Source: an uncultured Clostridia bacterium
Lineage (GTDB): Bacteria; Bacillota; Clostridia; Christensenellales; UBA1242
Reading direction: 5' to 3'
Length of the DNA: 64,000 bases
Assembly: GCA_930990515.1 (NCBI GenBank)
Contig: CAKNPS010000004.1
Span: forward strand, 1-64,000
Part shown: piece after piece, positions 10,279 through 21,270 of the stretch
Layout: each line of letters opens with the position of its first letter
Position numbering within the stretch: position 1 is the stretch's first letter
The notes under the pieces: model-generated
The model's database searches: none
Told to the model about the DNA's origin: nothing
What the model saw: the letters and a program-made list of their open reading frames with translations, nothing else
Position numbers and translations under genes: made by a program

Positions 10279-10674
10279 ATGGCTACAAGAATTAGACAAA
10301 AAGCAGAAAAAAGAGCTGTAAATAAAGATAACCGTCCTTATGCTGTTGCAAAAGATGTTCGTATGAGTTCTTCAAAGGTTAGAATTGTTTTGGACAACAT
10401 AAGAGGAAAGAAAGTTAATGAAGCAGTTGCTATCTTAACATATATGCCACAAAAAGGGGCATACGAAAGTTTGAAAGTTCTTAAAAGTGCAATCGCAAAT
10501 GCTGAAAACAATAAAGGACTTTCTGCTGACAACTTAATCGTTGCTGAATGTTATACAACACCAGGTCCTATGATGAAGAGAGTAAACTTCAGAGGTAGAG
10601 GTAGAGTTGATCATATCATTAAGAGAAGTTGTCACATCACAATCATCTTAGATGAAATGAAGGAGGCAAAATAA
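10279..10674 (+). CDS. rplV: 50S ribosomal protein L22
   Basis: Sequence and operon position. Confidence 0.97.
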   Translation: MATRIRQKAEKRAVNKDNRPYAVAKDVRMSSSKVRIVLDNIRGKKVNEAVAILTYMPQKGAYESLKVLKSAIANAENNKGLSADNLIVAECYTTPGPMMKRVNFRGRGRVDHIIKRSCHITIILDEMKEAK

Positions 10675-11339
10675 TGGGACAAAAAGTTAATCCTATTGGA
10701 CTTAGAATTGGTATCAATAAAGATTGGCAATCAACTTGGTATGCTAGTAAACAAGATTTTGCCGCTAACATTAAAGAAGACCACGATATTCGTGAATATT
10801 TCAAGAAAAAACATTCTGCTTCTGGCGTTTCTAAAATTGAAATTGAAAGAACAGAATCAAGACTTACAATCAATATCTACACTGGAAAACCTGGTATGAT
10901 TATCGGAACTAAAGGTGCTGGAATTGAACAAATCAAAAAAGACCTTGGAAAAATTATCCGTCCTGTTAAAAACCTTTCACTTAATGTGAAGGAAATCAAG
11001 AAACCTGACCTTGATGCTCAACTTGTTGCTGACAGCATTGCTCAACAACTTGAAAAGCGTGTTCAATGGCGTCGTGCTTTGAAACAAGGTATTCAAAAGG
11101 TTATGAAGGCAGGAGCAAAAGGTTGTAAAGTTCAAGTAAGTGGTGTTATTGATGGTGCAAACACAATGGCAAGAACTGAAAAGTATATGGAAGGTTCTCT
11201 TCCACTTCATACTCTTCGTGCTGACATTGACTATGCTACTTCCGCTGCTTACACAAACTATGGTAAACTTGGCGTTAAATGCTGGATTTTCAAGGGCGAA
11301 ATTTTGCCAAGCAAAGCCGAGAAAGGAGGGCAAGAATAA
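10674..11339 (+). CDS. rpsC: 30S ribosomal protein S3
   Basis: [14 protein letters not shown]. Confidence 0.98.
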   Translation: MGQKVNPIGLRIGINKDWQSTWYASKQDFAANIKEDHDIREYFKKKHSASGVSKIEIERTESRLTINIYTGKPGMIIGTKGAGIEQIKKDLGKIIRPVKNLSLNVKEIKKPDLDAQLVADSIAQQLEKRVQWRRALKQGIQKVMKAGAKGCKVQVSGVIDGANTMARTEKYMEGSLPLHTLRADIDYATSAAYTNYGKLGVKCWIFKGEILPSKAEKGGQE

Positions 11340-11782
11340 TGTTAATGCCTAAAAGAGTTAAAAGAAGAAAGGTTATGCGTGGCAGAATGACTGGTAAGGC
11401 AACAAGAGGCAACACTTTGACTTTTGGTTCTTACGGAATTATCGCCACAGAGCCTTGTTGGATTAAATCTAACCAAATCGAAGCTGCTCGTATTGCTCTT
11501 ACTCGTTACATTAAAAGAGGTGGTAAGGTTTGGATTAAGATTTTCCCTGATAAACCTGTAACAAAGAAACCTGCTGAAACTCGTATGGGTTCAGGTAAAG
11601 GTAATCCAGAATTCTGGGTTGCTGTTGTAAAACCAGGTAGAGTTCTTTTTGAAATTGAAGGTGTGAGTGAAGAAGTTGCTCGCGAGGCTCTTCGTCTTGC
11701 TGGACACAAACTTCCTTGCAAAGTTAAGTTCATAAAGAAAGAAACTGAAACTAACGAAGGTGGTGAGAAGAATGAAGAATGA
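11339..11782 (+). CDS. rplP: 50S ribosomal protein L16
   Basis: [17 protein letters not shown]; start internal to the listed ORF. Confidence 0.97.
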   Translation: MLMPKRVKRRKVMRGRMTGKATRGNTLTFGSYGIIATEPCWIKSNQIEAARIALTRYIKRGGKVWIKIFPDKPVTKKPAETRMGSGKGNPEFWVAVVKPGRVLFEIEGVSEEVAREALRLAGHKLPCKVKFIKKETETNEGGEKNEE

Positions 11783-11981
11783 AGAAATCAAAACCCTTTC
11801 TCTTGAACAGTTAAACGCAAGACTTAAAGAATTAAAAGATGAACTCTTTAATCTTCGTTTTTCGCACGCAACAAGAAATCTTGCAAACCCACTTGCAATC
11901 AGAAATGTGAGAAAGGAAATCGCAAGAGTTAAAACAGCAATAAGAGAAAAAGAAATCGGAGGGAACAATGGAAACAAGTAG
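11772..11981 (+). CDS. rpmC: 50S ribosomal protein L29
   Basis: [30 protein letters not shown]. Confidence 0.96.
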   Translation: MKNEEIKTLSLEQLNARLKELKDELFNLRFSHATRNLANPLAIRNVRKEIARVKTAIREKEIGGNNGNK

Positions 11982-12228
11982 AAAACCAAGATATACACGA
12001 CAAGGTGTTGTTGTTAGTGCAAGTATGGACAAAACTGTCGTTGTTAATGTTCCTTATTTAGTTAAAAATAAACAATTCGGAAAAGTCGTAAAGAAATCTA
12101 AAAAATTCAAAGCACACGATGAAAATAATGAATGTGGTGTTGGCGATACCGTTATTATTATGGAAACTCGTCCACTTTCAAAAGACAAATACCACAGAGT
12201 TATCAAAATCGTTAAGAAAGCAGATTAA
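11968..12228 (+). CDS. rpsQ: 30S ribosomal protein S17
   Basis: Sequence and operon position. Confidence 0.97.
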   Translation: METSRKPRYTRQGVVVSASMDKTVVVNVPYLVKNKQFGKVVKKSKKFKAHDENNECGVGDTVIIMETRPLSKDKYHRVIKIVKKAD

Positions 12229-12239
12229 GGAGGAGAGAT

Positions 12240-12608
12240 ATGATACAACCTCAAACAAGGCTTAAAGTTGCCGACAACACAGGTGCTAAGGAAATTATGT
12301 GCATTCGCGTTTTAGGTGGTTCTTTTAGAAGAAGTGGAAACATCGGTGATGTTATTGTTGCTTCTGTAAAAAAGGCTATCCCAGGCGGAAATGTTAAAAA
12401 AGGCGATGTTGTTAAGGCTGTTATCGTTAGAACAACAAAGGGCTTAAACAGAAATGATGGTTCTCATGTTCGTTTTGATGACAATGCTGCTGTTATCATT
12501 GATAACCAAAAACAACCAAAAGGTACTCGTGTGTTTGGACCTATCGCAAGAGAACTTCGTGATAAGGGTTATATGAGAATTATTTCTCTCGCTTCAGAAG
12601 TTATTTAA
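12240..12608 (+). CDS. rplN: 50S ribosomal protein L14
   Basis: [27 protein letters not shown]. Confidence 0.98.
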   Translation: MIQPQTRLKVADNTGAKEIMCIRVLGGSFRRSGNIGDVIVASVKKAIPGGNVKKGDVVKAVIVRTTKGLNRNDGSHVRFDDNAAVIIDNQKQPKGTRVFGPIARELRDKGYMRIISLASEVI

Positions 12609-12622
12609 AAGGAGAACCGAAA

Positions 12623-13183
12623 ATGAAAATGACAGTTAAAAAAGGCGATAATGTTGTTGTTATTGCAGGTAAAGAAAAAGGAAAAACTGGCAAAGTATTG
12701 GAAGTTTTCCCTAAAGATAACAGAGTTTTAGTTGACGGTGTAAACTTAGTTACTAAACACAAGAAAGCAAGAACTCAACAAGAACAAAGTGCTATTATTA
12801 AGAAAACTGCACCTATTGATGCTTCAAATGTTATGGTTGTTTGCTCAGTTTGTGGAAAAGCAACAAGAATTGCTCACAAAGAAATCGATGGAAAGAAAGT
12901 TAGAGTATGTAAAAAATGTTCTGCTTCTCTTGACAAAGAATATGTAAAACAAACAAAGAAAGAAGCAAAGAAGAATGTAAGTGCTGACAAGAAAGACACT
13001 AAAGAAACAGCAAAAAAGACAACAAAGTCTGCTGAAAAAGTTGTTGAAGCAAAAGCAAGTGAAAAGAAAACTACTGCAAAATCTACAACAACAAAGAAAA
13101 CTACATCAAAACCTGCTGGCGAAACAAAAAGCACAGCAAAAACACAAAAGTCGAACACTAAAAAAACTTCGGTTGAAGGTTAA
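12623..13183 (+). CDS. rplX: 50S ribosomal protein L24 with Lys/Thr/Ala-rich C-terminal extension
   Basis: Canonical KOW N-terminal region to about residue 103, then low-complexity basic tail. Confidence 0.95.
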   Translation: MKMTVKKGDNVVVIAGKEKGKTGKVLEVFPKDNRVLVDGVNLVTKHKKARTQQEQSAIIKKTAPIDASNVMVVCSVCGKATRIAHKEIDGKKVRVCKKCSASLDKEYVKQTKKEAKKNVSADKKDTKETAKKTTKSAEKVVEAKASEKKTTAKSTTTKKTTSKPAGETKSTAKTQKSNTKKTSVEG

Positions 13184-13194
13184 GGTGGTGAAGA

Positions 13195-13743
13195 ATGAAA
13201 GAACAAAATCAAACTTTAAAACGCTACAAAGAGGAAGTTGTTCCATTTCTTATGAACGAATTTAAGTATAAGAATGTTAACGAAGTTCCAAAACTTGTTA
13301 AAATTGTTTTAAATATGGGACTTGGCGATGTTAAAGATAACTCAAAAAGTTTTAACACTGCTGTTGACGAACTTACTTTAATTGCTGGACAAAAACCTGT
13401 TGCAACAAAAGCAAAGAAAGCAATCTCTAACTTCAAAGTTAGACAAGGTATGAAGATTGGTGCAAAAGTTACTCTTCGTGGAACAAGAATGTATGAATTC
13501 TTCGATAGACTTACTGCAATCGCTCTTCCAAGAGTGAGAGACTTCCGTGGAATTTCTGATAAATCTTTTGATGGTCGTGGAAATTACTCTATGGGTATCA
13601 AAGAACAACTTATCTTCCCTGAAATCTCTTATGATAAAGTTGAGAAGATTAGAGGCCTTGACATTTCATTTATTACAACTGCAAAAACAGACGAAGAAGC
13701 AAAAGCACTTTTAAAGGCACTTGGTTTGCCTTTTGCTAGATAG
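13195..13743 (+). CDS. rplE: 50S ribosomal protein L5
   Basis: Sequence and operon position. Confidence 0.98.
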   Translation: MKEQNQTLKRYKEEVVPFLMNEFKYKNVNEVPKLVKIVLNMGLGDVKDNSKSFNTAVDELTLIAGQKPVATKAKKAISNFKVRQGMKIGAKVTLRGTRMYEFFDRLTAIALPRVRDFRGISDKSFDGRGNYSMGIKEQLIFPEISYDKVEKIRGLDISFITTAKTDEEAKALLKALGLPFAR

Positions 13744-13751
13744 GAGGAATT

Positions 13752-13937
13752 ATGGCAAAGAAATCATTAATTGCAAAGCAACAAAAACCACAAAAATATA
13801 AATCTAGAGAATACACTCGTTGCTCAATTTGCGGAAGACCTCACGCAGTTTTAAGAAAGTATGGTATTTGCAGAATTTGTTTTAGAGAAATGGCTAACCG
13901 CGGGGAAATCCCTGGCGTTAAAAAGTCAAGTTGGTAA
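13752..13937 (+). CDS. rpsZ: 30S ribosomal protein S14, zinc-binding type
   Basis: CSICGRPH...CRICFRE zinc motif, 61 aa. Confidence 0.95.
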   Translation: MAKKSLIAKQQKPQKYKSREYTRCSICGRPHAVLRKYGICRICFREMANRGEIPGVKKSSW

Positions 13938-13947
13938 GGAGGGAATT

Positions 13948-14346
13948 ATGTTAAGTACAGACCCAATCGCAGATATGTTAACTAGAATCCGTAATGCTAT
14001 TTCAGCAAAACATAAGACTGTTACTGTTCCTGCATCAAAAGAAAAGATTGCTATCGCTAAAATTCTTCTTGACGAAGGATATATCGTAAGTTACGATTTA
14101 GTTGATAACGGTAAGTTTAAAGATATTGATATCACCATCAAGTATGATGAAGAAGGTCAAAGTGTTATTCAAGGTCTTAAAAGAATTTCAAAACCTGGTC
14201 TTCGCATCTACTCAAACAAAGAAAATCTTCCAAAGGTTATAAGCGGACTTGGCATTGCCATTATTTCAACAAACAAAGGAATTGTAACTGATAAAGTTGC
14301 TCGTTCTTTGAATGTTGGTGGCGAAGTGCTCGCTTATGTTTGGTAA
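13948..14346 (+). CDS. rpsH: 30S ribosomal protein S8
   Basis: [17 protein letters not shown]; start internal to the listed ORF. Confidence 0.98.
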   Translation: MLSTDPIADMLTRIRNAISAKHKTVTVPASKEKIAIAKILLDEGYIVSYDLVDNGKFKDIDITIKYDEEGQSVIQGLKRISKPGLRIYSNKENLPKVISGLGIAIISTNKGIVTDKVARSLNVGGEVLAYVW

Positions 14347-14357
14347 GGAGGTATGCT

Positions 14358-14897
14358 ATGTCAAGAATAGGAAATAAACCTGTTAAACTTGAAGGTGCTA
14401 CCTTTGAGAGAAATGGAAATATTGTTACAGTTTCTGGAACAAAAGGAACTTTAACTCAAGAAATTGATAAAAACATCAAAACAGAAGTGAAAGACGGAGA
14501 AGTTCACTTCACTTATGATAAACCAGAACTTAACGCAAAACAAGGACTTGCAAGAGCACTTGTTCACAATATGGTTATTGGTGTAACAAAAGGTTGGAGC
14601 AAAAAACTTATTGTTGCCGGCGTTGGTTACAAAGCACAAGTTTCTGGTAAAAAACTTACATTAGGACTTGGTTATTCTCACCAAATTGAAATGGAAATTC
14701 CTGAGGGTATTCAAGTTACTTGTCCATCAGTTACTGAAATCTTAGTAAGTGGAACTGACAGACAAAGAGTTGGTCAATTTTGTGCCAATGTTATGAAAAA
14801 AAGACCTTATGAACCATACCACGGTTACGGTATCCATGTTGATGGTGCTCACCTTATTAGAAAGGTTGGTAAGACCGCTGGTAAAGGTAAGAAGTAG
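14358..14897 (+). CDS. rplF: 50S ribosomal protein L6
   Basis: MSRIGNKPV; start internal to the listed ORF. Confidence 0.98.
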   Translation: MSRIGNKPVKLEGATFERNGNIVTVSGTKGTLTQEIDKNIKTEVKDGEVHFTYDKPELNAKQGLARALVHNMVIGVTKGWSKKLIVAGVGYKAQVSGKKLTLGLGYSHQIEMEIPEGIQVTCPSVTEILVSGTDRQRVGQFCANVMKKRPYEPYHGYGIHVDGAHLIRKVGKTAGKGKK

Positions 14898-14908
14898 GAG
14901 GAAAGGAA

Positions 14909-15277
14909 ATGATTACTGTTAATGATAAAAATAAAGACAGAGTTATTCGTCATAAGAGAGTAAGAAAGAACCTTTCTGGAACAGCAAAAAGACCAAGACT
15001 TTGCGTTTACAGAAGTTTAACAAACATCTATGCTCAAATTATCGACGACGAAAAGGGAGTTACTCTCGTTTCTGCTTCTACTCTTGATAAGGAAGTTGCA
15101 AAAGAATTGAAAGGTAAAAACAAAACCGAACAAGCAAGACTTGTTGGAGAAATTGTTGGTAAAAGAGCAATTGCAAAGAAAATTAAGGCTGTTGTTTTCG
15201 ATAGAGGTGGATACCTTTACACAGGTCGTGTTCAAGCAGTTGCTGACGGTGCTAGAAGTGCCGGTTTGGAATTTTAG
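14909..15277 (+). CDS. rplR: 50S ribosomal protein L18
   Basis: Sequence and operon position. Confidence 0.97.
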   Translation: MITVNDKNKDRVIRHKRVRKNLSGTAKRPRLCVYRSLTNIYAQIIDDEKGVTLVSASTLDKEVAKELKGKNKTEQARLVGEIVGKRAIAKKIKAVVFDRGGYLYTGRVQAVADGARSAGLEF

Positions 15278-15286
15278 GAGGAAGTG

Positions 15287-15832
15287 ATGGCTGAAGAAAT
15301 TAAGAAAAGTAAACAAGATAGACCTCAAAAACCACGCAGAGAAAAACCTGTTAAAATTGATGATGGTTTAGACAAAAGACTTGTTTCTGTAAGAAGAGTT
15401 AGCAAGACCGTTAAAGGTGGAAGAACAATGCACTTCTCCGCTCTTGTTGTTATTGGTGATGGCAAGGGAAATGTCGGAATGGGTATTGGTAAGGCAGCAG
15501 AAGTTCCAAACGCTATTGATAAGGCGACAGTTGTTGCTAAGAAAAATATGAAAAAGATTTCTCTTAACGAAAACACAATTCCACACGAAACAGTTGGAAA
15601 ATTTAGTTCTACAAAGGTTTTAATGATTCCTGCTGAAGAAGGTCACGGAGTTATTGCCGGTGGTGCTGCTCGTGCGGTTTTGGAAGTTGCTGGTGTCAAA
15701 AACATTGTGACCAAAATTCACGGCTCAACTAACAGAATAAACGTTGTTAAGGCAACAATTAATGGACTTACTGGACTTAAAACAAGAGAAGAAATCGCTT
15801 CTCGTCGCGGTAAGAAACCAGAAGAAATTTAA
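15287..15832 (+). CDS. rpsE: 30S ribosomal protein S5
   Basis: Sequence and operon position. Confidence 0.98.
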   Translation: MAEEIKKSKQDRPQKPRREKPVKIDDGLDKRLVSVRRVSKTVKGGRTMHFSALVVIGDGKGNVGMGIGKAAEVPNAIDKATVVAKKNMKKISLNENTIPHETVGKFSSTKVLMIPAEEGHGVIAGGAARAVLEVAGVKNIVTKIHGSTNRINVVKATINGLTGLKTREEIASRRGKKPEEI

Positions 15833-15846
15833 GCGGAGGTGAAAAA

Positions 15847-16035
15847 ATGAGTAAACAAAAAACATTGAAAGTCACCTATGTGAGAAGTGCTATTGGTTAC
15901 AACAAAAATCAAATGAAAATCTTAGAAGCACTTGGTTTTAAGAAACTACACCAAACAAGAGTTTTTCCTGACAATCCTTCTATTCGTGGAAGTTTGTATC
16001 ATGTTAGACACCTTGTTGAAGTTGTAGAAGAATAA
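15847..16035 (+). CDS. rpmD: 50S ribosomal protein L30
   Basis: Sequence and operon position. Confidence 0.96.
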   Translation: MSKQKTLKVTYVRSAIGYNKNQMKILEALGFKKLHQTRVFPDNPSIRGSLYHVRHLVEVVEE

Positions 16036-16045
16036 GGAGCATAGT

Positions 16046-16495
16046 ATGAAATTAGAAAATCTTAAACCAGCAGAAGGTTCTGTAACTAAAAAAGTTAGAG
16101 TTGGTCGTGGAATCGGTTCTGGCATTGGCAAAACAAGTGGTAAAGGCCACAAAGGTCAATGGGCTAGAAGCGGTGGCGGTGTTAAGGCTGGATTTGAAGG
16201 CGGAAACATTCCAATGATTAGAAAATTGCCTATTCGTGGTTTCAACAACTACAATAATCGCAAAAACTATTCAACAGTGAATGTTGGTGACCTTGAAGTT
16301 TTTGAACCAAACACTGTTATCACTGAAGAACTCTTATATGAAACAAGAGTTGTTGGGAAACGTATGCCATACGGACTTAAAGTTCTTGGAAATGGCGAAA
16401 TTACTAAACCTTTAACAATTAAGGCTAAAAAAGCTACTAAAGCTGCAATTGAAAAAATTGAAAAAGCGGGTGGAAAAATCGAAATAGAGGAGTAA
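16046..16495 (+). CDS. rplO: 50S ribosomal protein L15
   Basis: Sequence and operon position. Confidence 0.98.
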   Translation: MKLENLKPAEGSVTKKVRVGRGIGSGIGKTSGKGHKGQWARSGGGVKAGFEGGNIPMIRKLPIRGFNNYNNRKNYSTVNVGDLEVFEPNTVITEELLYETRVVGKRMPYGLKVLGNGEITKPLTIKAKKATKAAIEKIEKAGGKIEIEE

Positions 16496-16498
16496 TTT

Positions 16499-17800
16499 AT
16501 GTTTAAAACTCTCGTAAATGCTTTTAAAGTAAAAGATATTAGAAAAAAGTTGTTAATTGTGCTCGGTCTCATTCTTATCTATAGAGTGGGCTGTGCCATT
16601 GTTTGTCCTGGTTTTGACTTCCGTGACGAAATTGCAGACAGCACGACAGGTACAACTTTCTTCTCACTTATGAATATGTTGTCAGGTAATGCGTTGTCGA
16701 ATGGTTCGATTTTGGCATTAGGGGTTTCCCCTTATATTACTGCTTCAATCGTTATTCAACTTTTGACAGTTGCTATCCCTGCACTTGAAAGAATCGCAAA
16801 GCAAGGCGAAGATGGAAAGAGAAAAATGCAGTTCTACACTCGTATCACTGCTCTCGTTTTGGCTCTTGCACAAGCAATTGGTATTGTTGTTTCTTATTCA
16901 AGTGCTATCAACACCACAGTTCTTAATATGCCAGTTTGGCTTGCAGGGTGTGGTATTGTGTTAATCTTGACAGCAGGTGCTATGTTCACTGTTTGGATTG
17001 GTGAAAAAATCACACAACTTAATGTTGTTGGAAGTGGTATGAGCTTACTTATCTTTGTTGGTATTATTGCATCATCTGCTTCTGGAATTTCCACAGCAAT
17101 TCAACAAGTTGGACAAGATATTGACAACCTTTGGATGATTATCATCTATGTCGTTGCACTCGTTCTTATCTTTGGTTTCATTGTATTTATGGATTCCAGT
17201 GAAAGAAGAATTCCTGTAAGTTATGCAAAACAAATTAAGGGTAGAAAAATGTATGGCGGACAAGACACTTTCATTCCAATCAAAGTGAATAGTTCTGGTG
17301 TTATGCCAATCATTTTTGCAACATCACTTTTAACATTGCCACAACTTATTATCAGTATGTTCTGGCCAGAATCTGAGGCTATGGTTTGGTATCAAACTTG
17401 GCTAGGGACAAGTTCGTGGGTATATATAGTTGTGCTTGCACTTTTGATTTTTGCATTTGCTTTCTTCTATTCTATGATAACTTTCGATACCAACGATATT
17501 TCAAGACGATTACAGCAACAAGGTGGATTTATTAAGGGTATAAGACCTGGGCGAGAGACTTCGGAATATTTGAAGAAAATCTCTAAGCGTATAACTCTTT
17601 TTGGAGCATTCTTCTTAGCGATAATCGCACTTATTCCAAGTTTAGCATTCAAAGTTATTTCAGACAATTTGATTATGACAACATTAGTAAACGCATTCAG
17701 TACAACCGGACTTATGATTATGGTTTCTGTTGCACTTGAATTTGACAAAAATCTTGAGGCACAAATGTATATGAGAAACTATAAAGGCTTTTTAGACTAA
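16499..17800 (+). CDS. secY: Preprotein translocase subunit SecY
   Basis: Multi-TM, IKGIRPGRETSEYL, operon position. Confidence 0.98.
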   Translation: MFKTLVNAFKVKDIRKKLLIVLGLILIYRVGCAIVCPGFDFRDEIADSTTGTTFFSLMNMLSGNALSNGSILALGVSPYITASIVIQLLTVAIPALERIAKQGEDGKRKMQFYTRITALVLALAQAIGIVVSYSSAINTTVLNMPVWLAGCGIVLILTAGAMFTVWIGEKITQLNVVGSGMSLLIFVGIIASSASGISTAIQQVGQDIDNLWMIIIYVVALVLIFGFIVFMDSSERRIPVSYAKQIKGRKMYGGQDTFIPIKVNSSGVMPIIFATSLLTLPQLIISMFWPESEAMVWYQTWLGTSSWVYIVVLALLIFAFAFFYSMITFDTNDISRRLQQQGGFIKGIRPGRETSEYLKKISKRITLFGAFFLAIIALIPSLAFKVISDNLIMTTLVNAFSTTGLMIMVSVALEFDKNLEAQMYMRNYKGFLD

Positions 17801-17819
17801 AAGTTAAAGAGAGGTATTT

Positions 17820-18443
17820 ATGAAAATCATATTACTTGGAGCACCATTTTCTGGAAAAGGAACTCTTGCAAGAAACATTATGAAGGACTTTGATGTCGTT
17901 CAAATTTCTACGGGAGACCTTTTCCGTGAAAATATTAAAAATGGCACAGAAGTTGGAAAACTTGCTAAATCTTATATGGACAAAGGCGAACTTGTGCCTG
18001 ATGAAGTAACAATTAAAATGCTTGCAGAACGCATTAAGAAAGATGATTGCAAAGAGGGTTTCATCTTAGACGGCTTCCCAAGAAGTATTGCTCAGGCTGA
18101 AGCACTTAAAACAATCACTGACATTGATGCGGTAATTGAGTTGGACGTTCCGCTTGACGAAATCAAGCGTCGTTGCGTAGGTAGAAGAATATGTTCTAAA
18201 TGTGGTGAAATTTATAACACTTCCACTTACGATAAAACCACATGTCAAAAATGTGGAGCACCATTGTTCCAAAGAGATGACGATAATCTGGAAACAATTA
18301 CACTTCGTCTGGAAGTTTATGAAAAAACAACCGCACCACTCATAAACTTCTACGCTGACAAGTTGTTTGTTGCTAAAGGTTCCGATAAAGGACCAGAAGA
18401 AACATACAAACCTGTAAAAACTTTCTTAAAGGGGTTAAAGTAA
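17820..18443 (+). CDS. adk: Adenylate kinase
   Basis: GAPFSGKGT P-loop variant, DGFPRS, Zn lid CSKCG...CQKCG. Confidence 0.97.
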   Translation: MKIILLGAPFSGKGTLARNIMKDFDVVQISTGDLFRENIKNGTEVGKLAKSYMDKGELVPDEVTIKMLAERIKKDDCKEGFILDGFPRSIAQAEALKTITDIDAVIELDVPLDEIKRRCVGRRICSKCGEIYNTSTYDKTTCQKCGAPLFQRDDDNLETITLRLEVYEKTTAPLINFYADKLFVAKGSDKGPEETYKPVKTFLKGLK

Positions 18444-19228
18444 TGCTACAAAAAACTCCTGCCGAAATTGTCCTTATCAAAAAGGCTTGTGAAATCACTC
18501 GAGATGCTTTAATACTCGCAAAATCTTTAATTAAAGAAGGAATTTCCACTTTTGATATTGACAAATCGATAGAAAAGTTTATAATAGATAGTGGTGGTTC
18601 TGCTCCTTGCATAGGCTATATGGGTTATCCGTCTGCAACTTGCATTTCGGTTAACGATACAGTCGTTCACGGCATTCCAAACAAAAATATCATTTTGAAA
18701 AAAGGCGATATTGTCAGTGTTGATATTGTTGTTTCTTACAAAGGATATTGCGGAGATGCCACAAGAACTTACTGCGTGGGAGAAGTTGATGGCGAAAAAG
18801 AAAAACTTGTTCGCGTCACCAAAGAATGTTTTTTCAAGGGAATTGAAAATGCACGAGTTGGGGATAGAATAGGAAAAATCTCATCAGCCATTCAACATCA
18901 CGCTGAAAGTAACGGATTTTCGGTTGTCCGTGAACTCACAGGGCACGGCATTGGCAGAAAAATGCACGAGCCTCCAGAAGTTCTTAACTATGGAAAGGAA
19001 ACAGACGGTGCGGTCATTAAGGAAAATATGACCATTGCCATTGAGCCGATGATAAACGCTGGAAAGAAAGAAATCTATGTTCTTCCAGACGGCTGGGGCG
19101 TTAAAACTCGCGATGGCAAACCTGCAGCACATTATGAGAACACTGTTCTTTTCACTGCAAGTGGAGTGGAAGTCTTGACCTTGGAGAAAGATGATGAGTA
19201 TTACTCAAAATACTGTCCAAAAGGGTGA
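18443..19228 (+). CDS. map: Methionine aminopeptidase type I
   Basis: GHGIGRKMHEPP, operon position. Confidence 0.97.
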   Translation: MLQKTPAEIVLIKKACEITRDALILAKSLIKEGISTFDIDKSIEKFIIDSGGSAPCIGYMGYPSATCISVNDTVVHGIPNKNIILKKGDIVSVDIVVSYKGYCGDATRTYCVGEVDGEKEKLVRVTKECFFKGIENARVGDRIGKISSAIQHHAESNGFSVVRELTGHGIGRKMHEPPEVLNYGKETDGAVIKENMTIAIEPMINAGKKEIYVLPDGWGVKTRDGKPAAHYENTVLFTASGVEVLTLEKDDEYYSKYCPKG

Positions 19229-19484
19229 TGTGGTGATTGCCACAGCCGGCAAAGAGAAAAATCAAATTTTTGTTGTAATTGAAAAAGACGAAAAATATTG
19301 TTATCTCGTTGACGGAAAAAGACTTAAAATAGTAAAACCGAAGAAAAAAAGCCTAAAACATGTCCAAAGGGCTTCAAAAACACCTTTTCCAATGGAAAGG
19401 TTATCTGGACAAGAAAAAGACAATGCGGAAATTCGAAAATTTTTAAAGGAGAGAAGCGATTATGTCAAAACAAGATGTCATTGA
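19194..19484 (+). CDS. KOW-domain putative RNA-binding protein
   Basis: [22 protein letters not shown]-like motif between map and infA. Confidence 0.75.
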   Translation: MSITQNTVQKGDVVIATAGKEKNQIFVVIEKDEKYCYLVDGKRLKIVKPKKKSLKHVQRASKTPFPMERLSGQEKDNAEIRKFLKERSDYVKTRCH

Positions 19485-19683
19485 ATTTGAGGGAGTTGTT
19501 ACTGAAGTTTTACCAAGTATGACTTTTAAGGTTACTCTTTCTAATGGGCATGTGATTACTGCCTACATTTCTGGCAAACTTAGACAAAACTTCATTCGCA
19601 TCATTGAAGGCGACAAAGTAAAAATTGAGATGAGTCCGTATGACCTCTCGAAAGGCCGTATAACTTGGAGAGAAAAAGGTTAA
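19462..19683 (+). CDS. infA: Translation initiation factor IF-1
   Basis: Sequence and operon position. Confidence 0.97.
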   Translation: MSKQDVIEFEGVVTEVLPSMTFKVTLSNGHVITAYISGKLRQNFIRIIEGDKVKIEMSPYDLSKGRITWREKG

Positions 19684-19696
19684 AAAGGAGAAAAAA

Positions 19697-19813
19697 ATGA
19701 AAGTCAGAGCATCGGTTAAACCAATGTGTGATAAATGCAAAGTTATCAAAAGAGATGGAAAAGTTATGGTTATTTGTTCAAAGAGCAAAAAACATAAACA
19801 AACACAAGGTTAA
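19697..19813 (+). CDS. rpmJ: 50S ribosomal protein L36 (38 aa, below ORF-track cutoff)
   Basis: [40 protein letters not shown] aaggag upstream. Confidence 0.97.
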   Translation: MKVRASVKPMCDKCKVIKRDGKVMVICSKSKKHKQTQG

Positions 19814-19830
19814 AAAGGAGATTATAGAAA

Positions 19831-20208
19831 ATGGCAAGAATTGCTGGTGTTGACCTTCCAAACGACAAAAGATTGGAATATGGCTTAACTTATATTTATG
19901 GTATTGGTCCAAAAACTTCTCGTGAAATTTGCGAAAAAACAGGAATTTCTATGGATGTTCGTGTTAAAGATTTAACTGAAGACCAAGTTGCTAAACTTCG
20001 TTCCTACATTGAAAATCAACTTATCGTTGAAGGTGAACTTAAATCAAAAGTTAGTATGAATATCAAGAAGTTAAACGAAATTGGTTGCTATCGTGGTATT
20101 CGTCATCGTAAGGGATTACCTGTTCGTGGACAAAGCACAAAAAATAATGCTAGAACAAGAAAAGGTCCAAAGAAAATCGTAAGCGGTAGTTCTAAGAAGG
20201 GTAAATAA
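19831..20208 (+). CDS. rpsM: 30S ribosomal protein S13
   Basis: Sequence and operon position. Confidence 0.98.
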   Translation: MARIAGVDLPNDKRLEYGLTYIYGIGPKTSREICEKTGISMDVRVKDLTEDQVAKLRSYIENQLIVEGELKSKVSMNIKKLNEIGCYRGIRHRKGLPVRGQSTKNNARTRKGPKKIVSGSSKKGK

Positions 20209-20218
20209 GAGGTAGATT

Positions 20219-20614
20219 ATGGCAAACACAAATAAGAAAACTAAAACAAGAAAAAGAGTTAATCAAAAAATTGAAAAAGGTCAAGTTCACATCACAACCT
20301 CTTTCAATAACACAATCGTTTCCTTCACTGATATTGCAGGAAATGTTATTTCTCAATGCTCTTCTGGCAGACTTGGACTTAAAGGTTCTAAGAAAAGCAC
20401 TCCTTTCGCTGCACAAACTTGCGTGGAAAGAGCCGCTGAAACTGCACTCAATATGGGTATGAAGAGTGTGGAAGTTTATGTTAAAGGACCAGGTACTGGT
20501 AGAGAGAGTGCTATTCGTGCTCTTGGTACTCTTGGTTTTGATGTTACATTAATTAAGGATGTTTCTCCAATCGCTCATAACGGTTGCAGACCTCCTAAAA
20601 GAAGAAGAGTTTAA
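20219..20614 (+). CDS. rpsK: 30S ribosomal protein S11
   Basis: Sequence and operon position. Confidence 0.98.
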   Translation: MANTNKKTKTRKRVNQKIEKGQVHITTSFNNTIVSFTDIAGNVISQCSSGRLGLKGSKKSTPFAAQTCVERAAETALNMGMKSVEVYVKGPGTGRESAIRALGTLGFDVTLIKDVSPIAHNGCRPPKRRRV

Positions 20615-20629
20615 AAGGAGGAAAGGACA

Positions 20630-21250
20630 ATGGCAAGAAAAATCGAACCAGACTGCCGTCAATGTAGAAGAGAAGGTCGTAAACTCTTCCTTAAAGGCGA
20701 AAGATGTACAACTAAGAAATGTGCTATGGAAAGAAGACCTGTTATTCCTGGACAACATGGTGCATCAAGAAAAAGAGTTACTGAATACGGACTTCAACTT
20801 CGTGAAAAACAAAAAGTTAAAAGAATGTATGGCATTTTAGAGAAACAATTTAGAAAGTATTATGATGAAGCAGTTAGACTTAAGGGTGTTACTGGTGAAA
20901 ATATGCTTTCACTCATTGAAAGAAGACTTGACAATGTTATTTATAGAATGGGTATTGGTGCTTCAAGAGCAGAATGTCGTCAAATCGTAAATCACGGTCA
21001 AATCACTGTAAACGGCAAGACTGTTAGTATCGCTTCTTACATCGTTAAAGTTGGTGATGTTATCTCTATTAAGGAAAACAAACGTGACCTTGAAATGTTC
21101 AAACAACTTAAAGGTATGAAGATTGTTATGCCTAAATGGTTAGAATTTGACACTGAAACTTTGACAGGAAAAATTTTAGCAAATCCTGAAAGAGCAGATA
21201 TTGACACCGATATTAAAGAACAACTTATCGTTGAGTTCTATTCTAGATAA
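20630..21250 (+). CDS. rpsD: 30S ribosomal protein S4, Cys-containing form
   Basis: CRQCRREG...CTTKKC and PGQHG; operon position. Confidence 0.97.
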   Translation: MARKIEPDCRQCRREGRKLFLKGERCTTKKCAMERRPVIPGQHGASRKRVTEYGLQLREKQKVKRMYGILEKQFRKYYDEAVRLKGVTGENMLSLIERRLDNVIYRMGIGASRAECRQIVNHGQITVNGKTVSIASYIVKVGDVISIKENKRDLEMFKQLKGMKIVMPKWLEFDTETLTGKILANPERADIDTDIKEQLIVEFYSR

Positions 21251-21270
21251 TTTTGAGGAGGAAATTTATT

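Noticed and set aside
7470-17748. Many antisense or alternate-frame ORFs inside the ribosomal protein operon
   Set aside because: They overlap strongly conserved genes and mirror their codon patterns; no independent SD or family signal.
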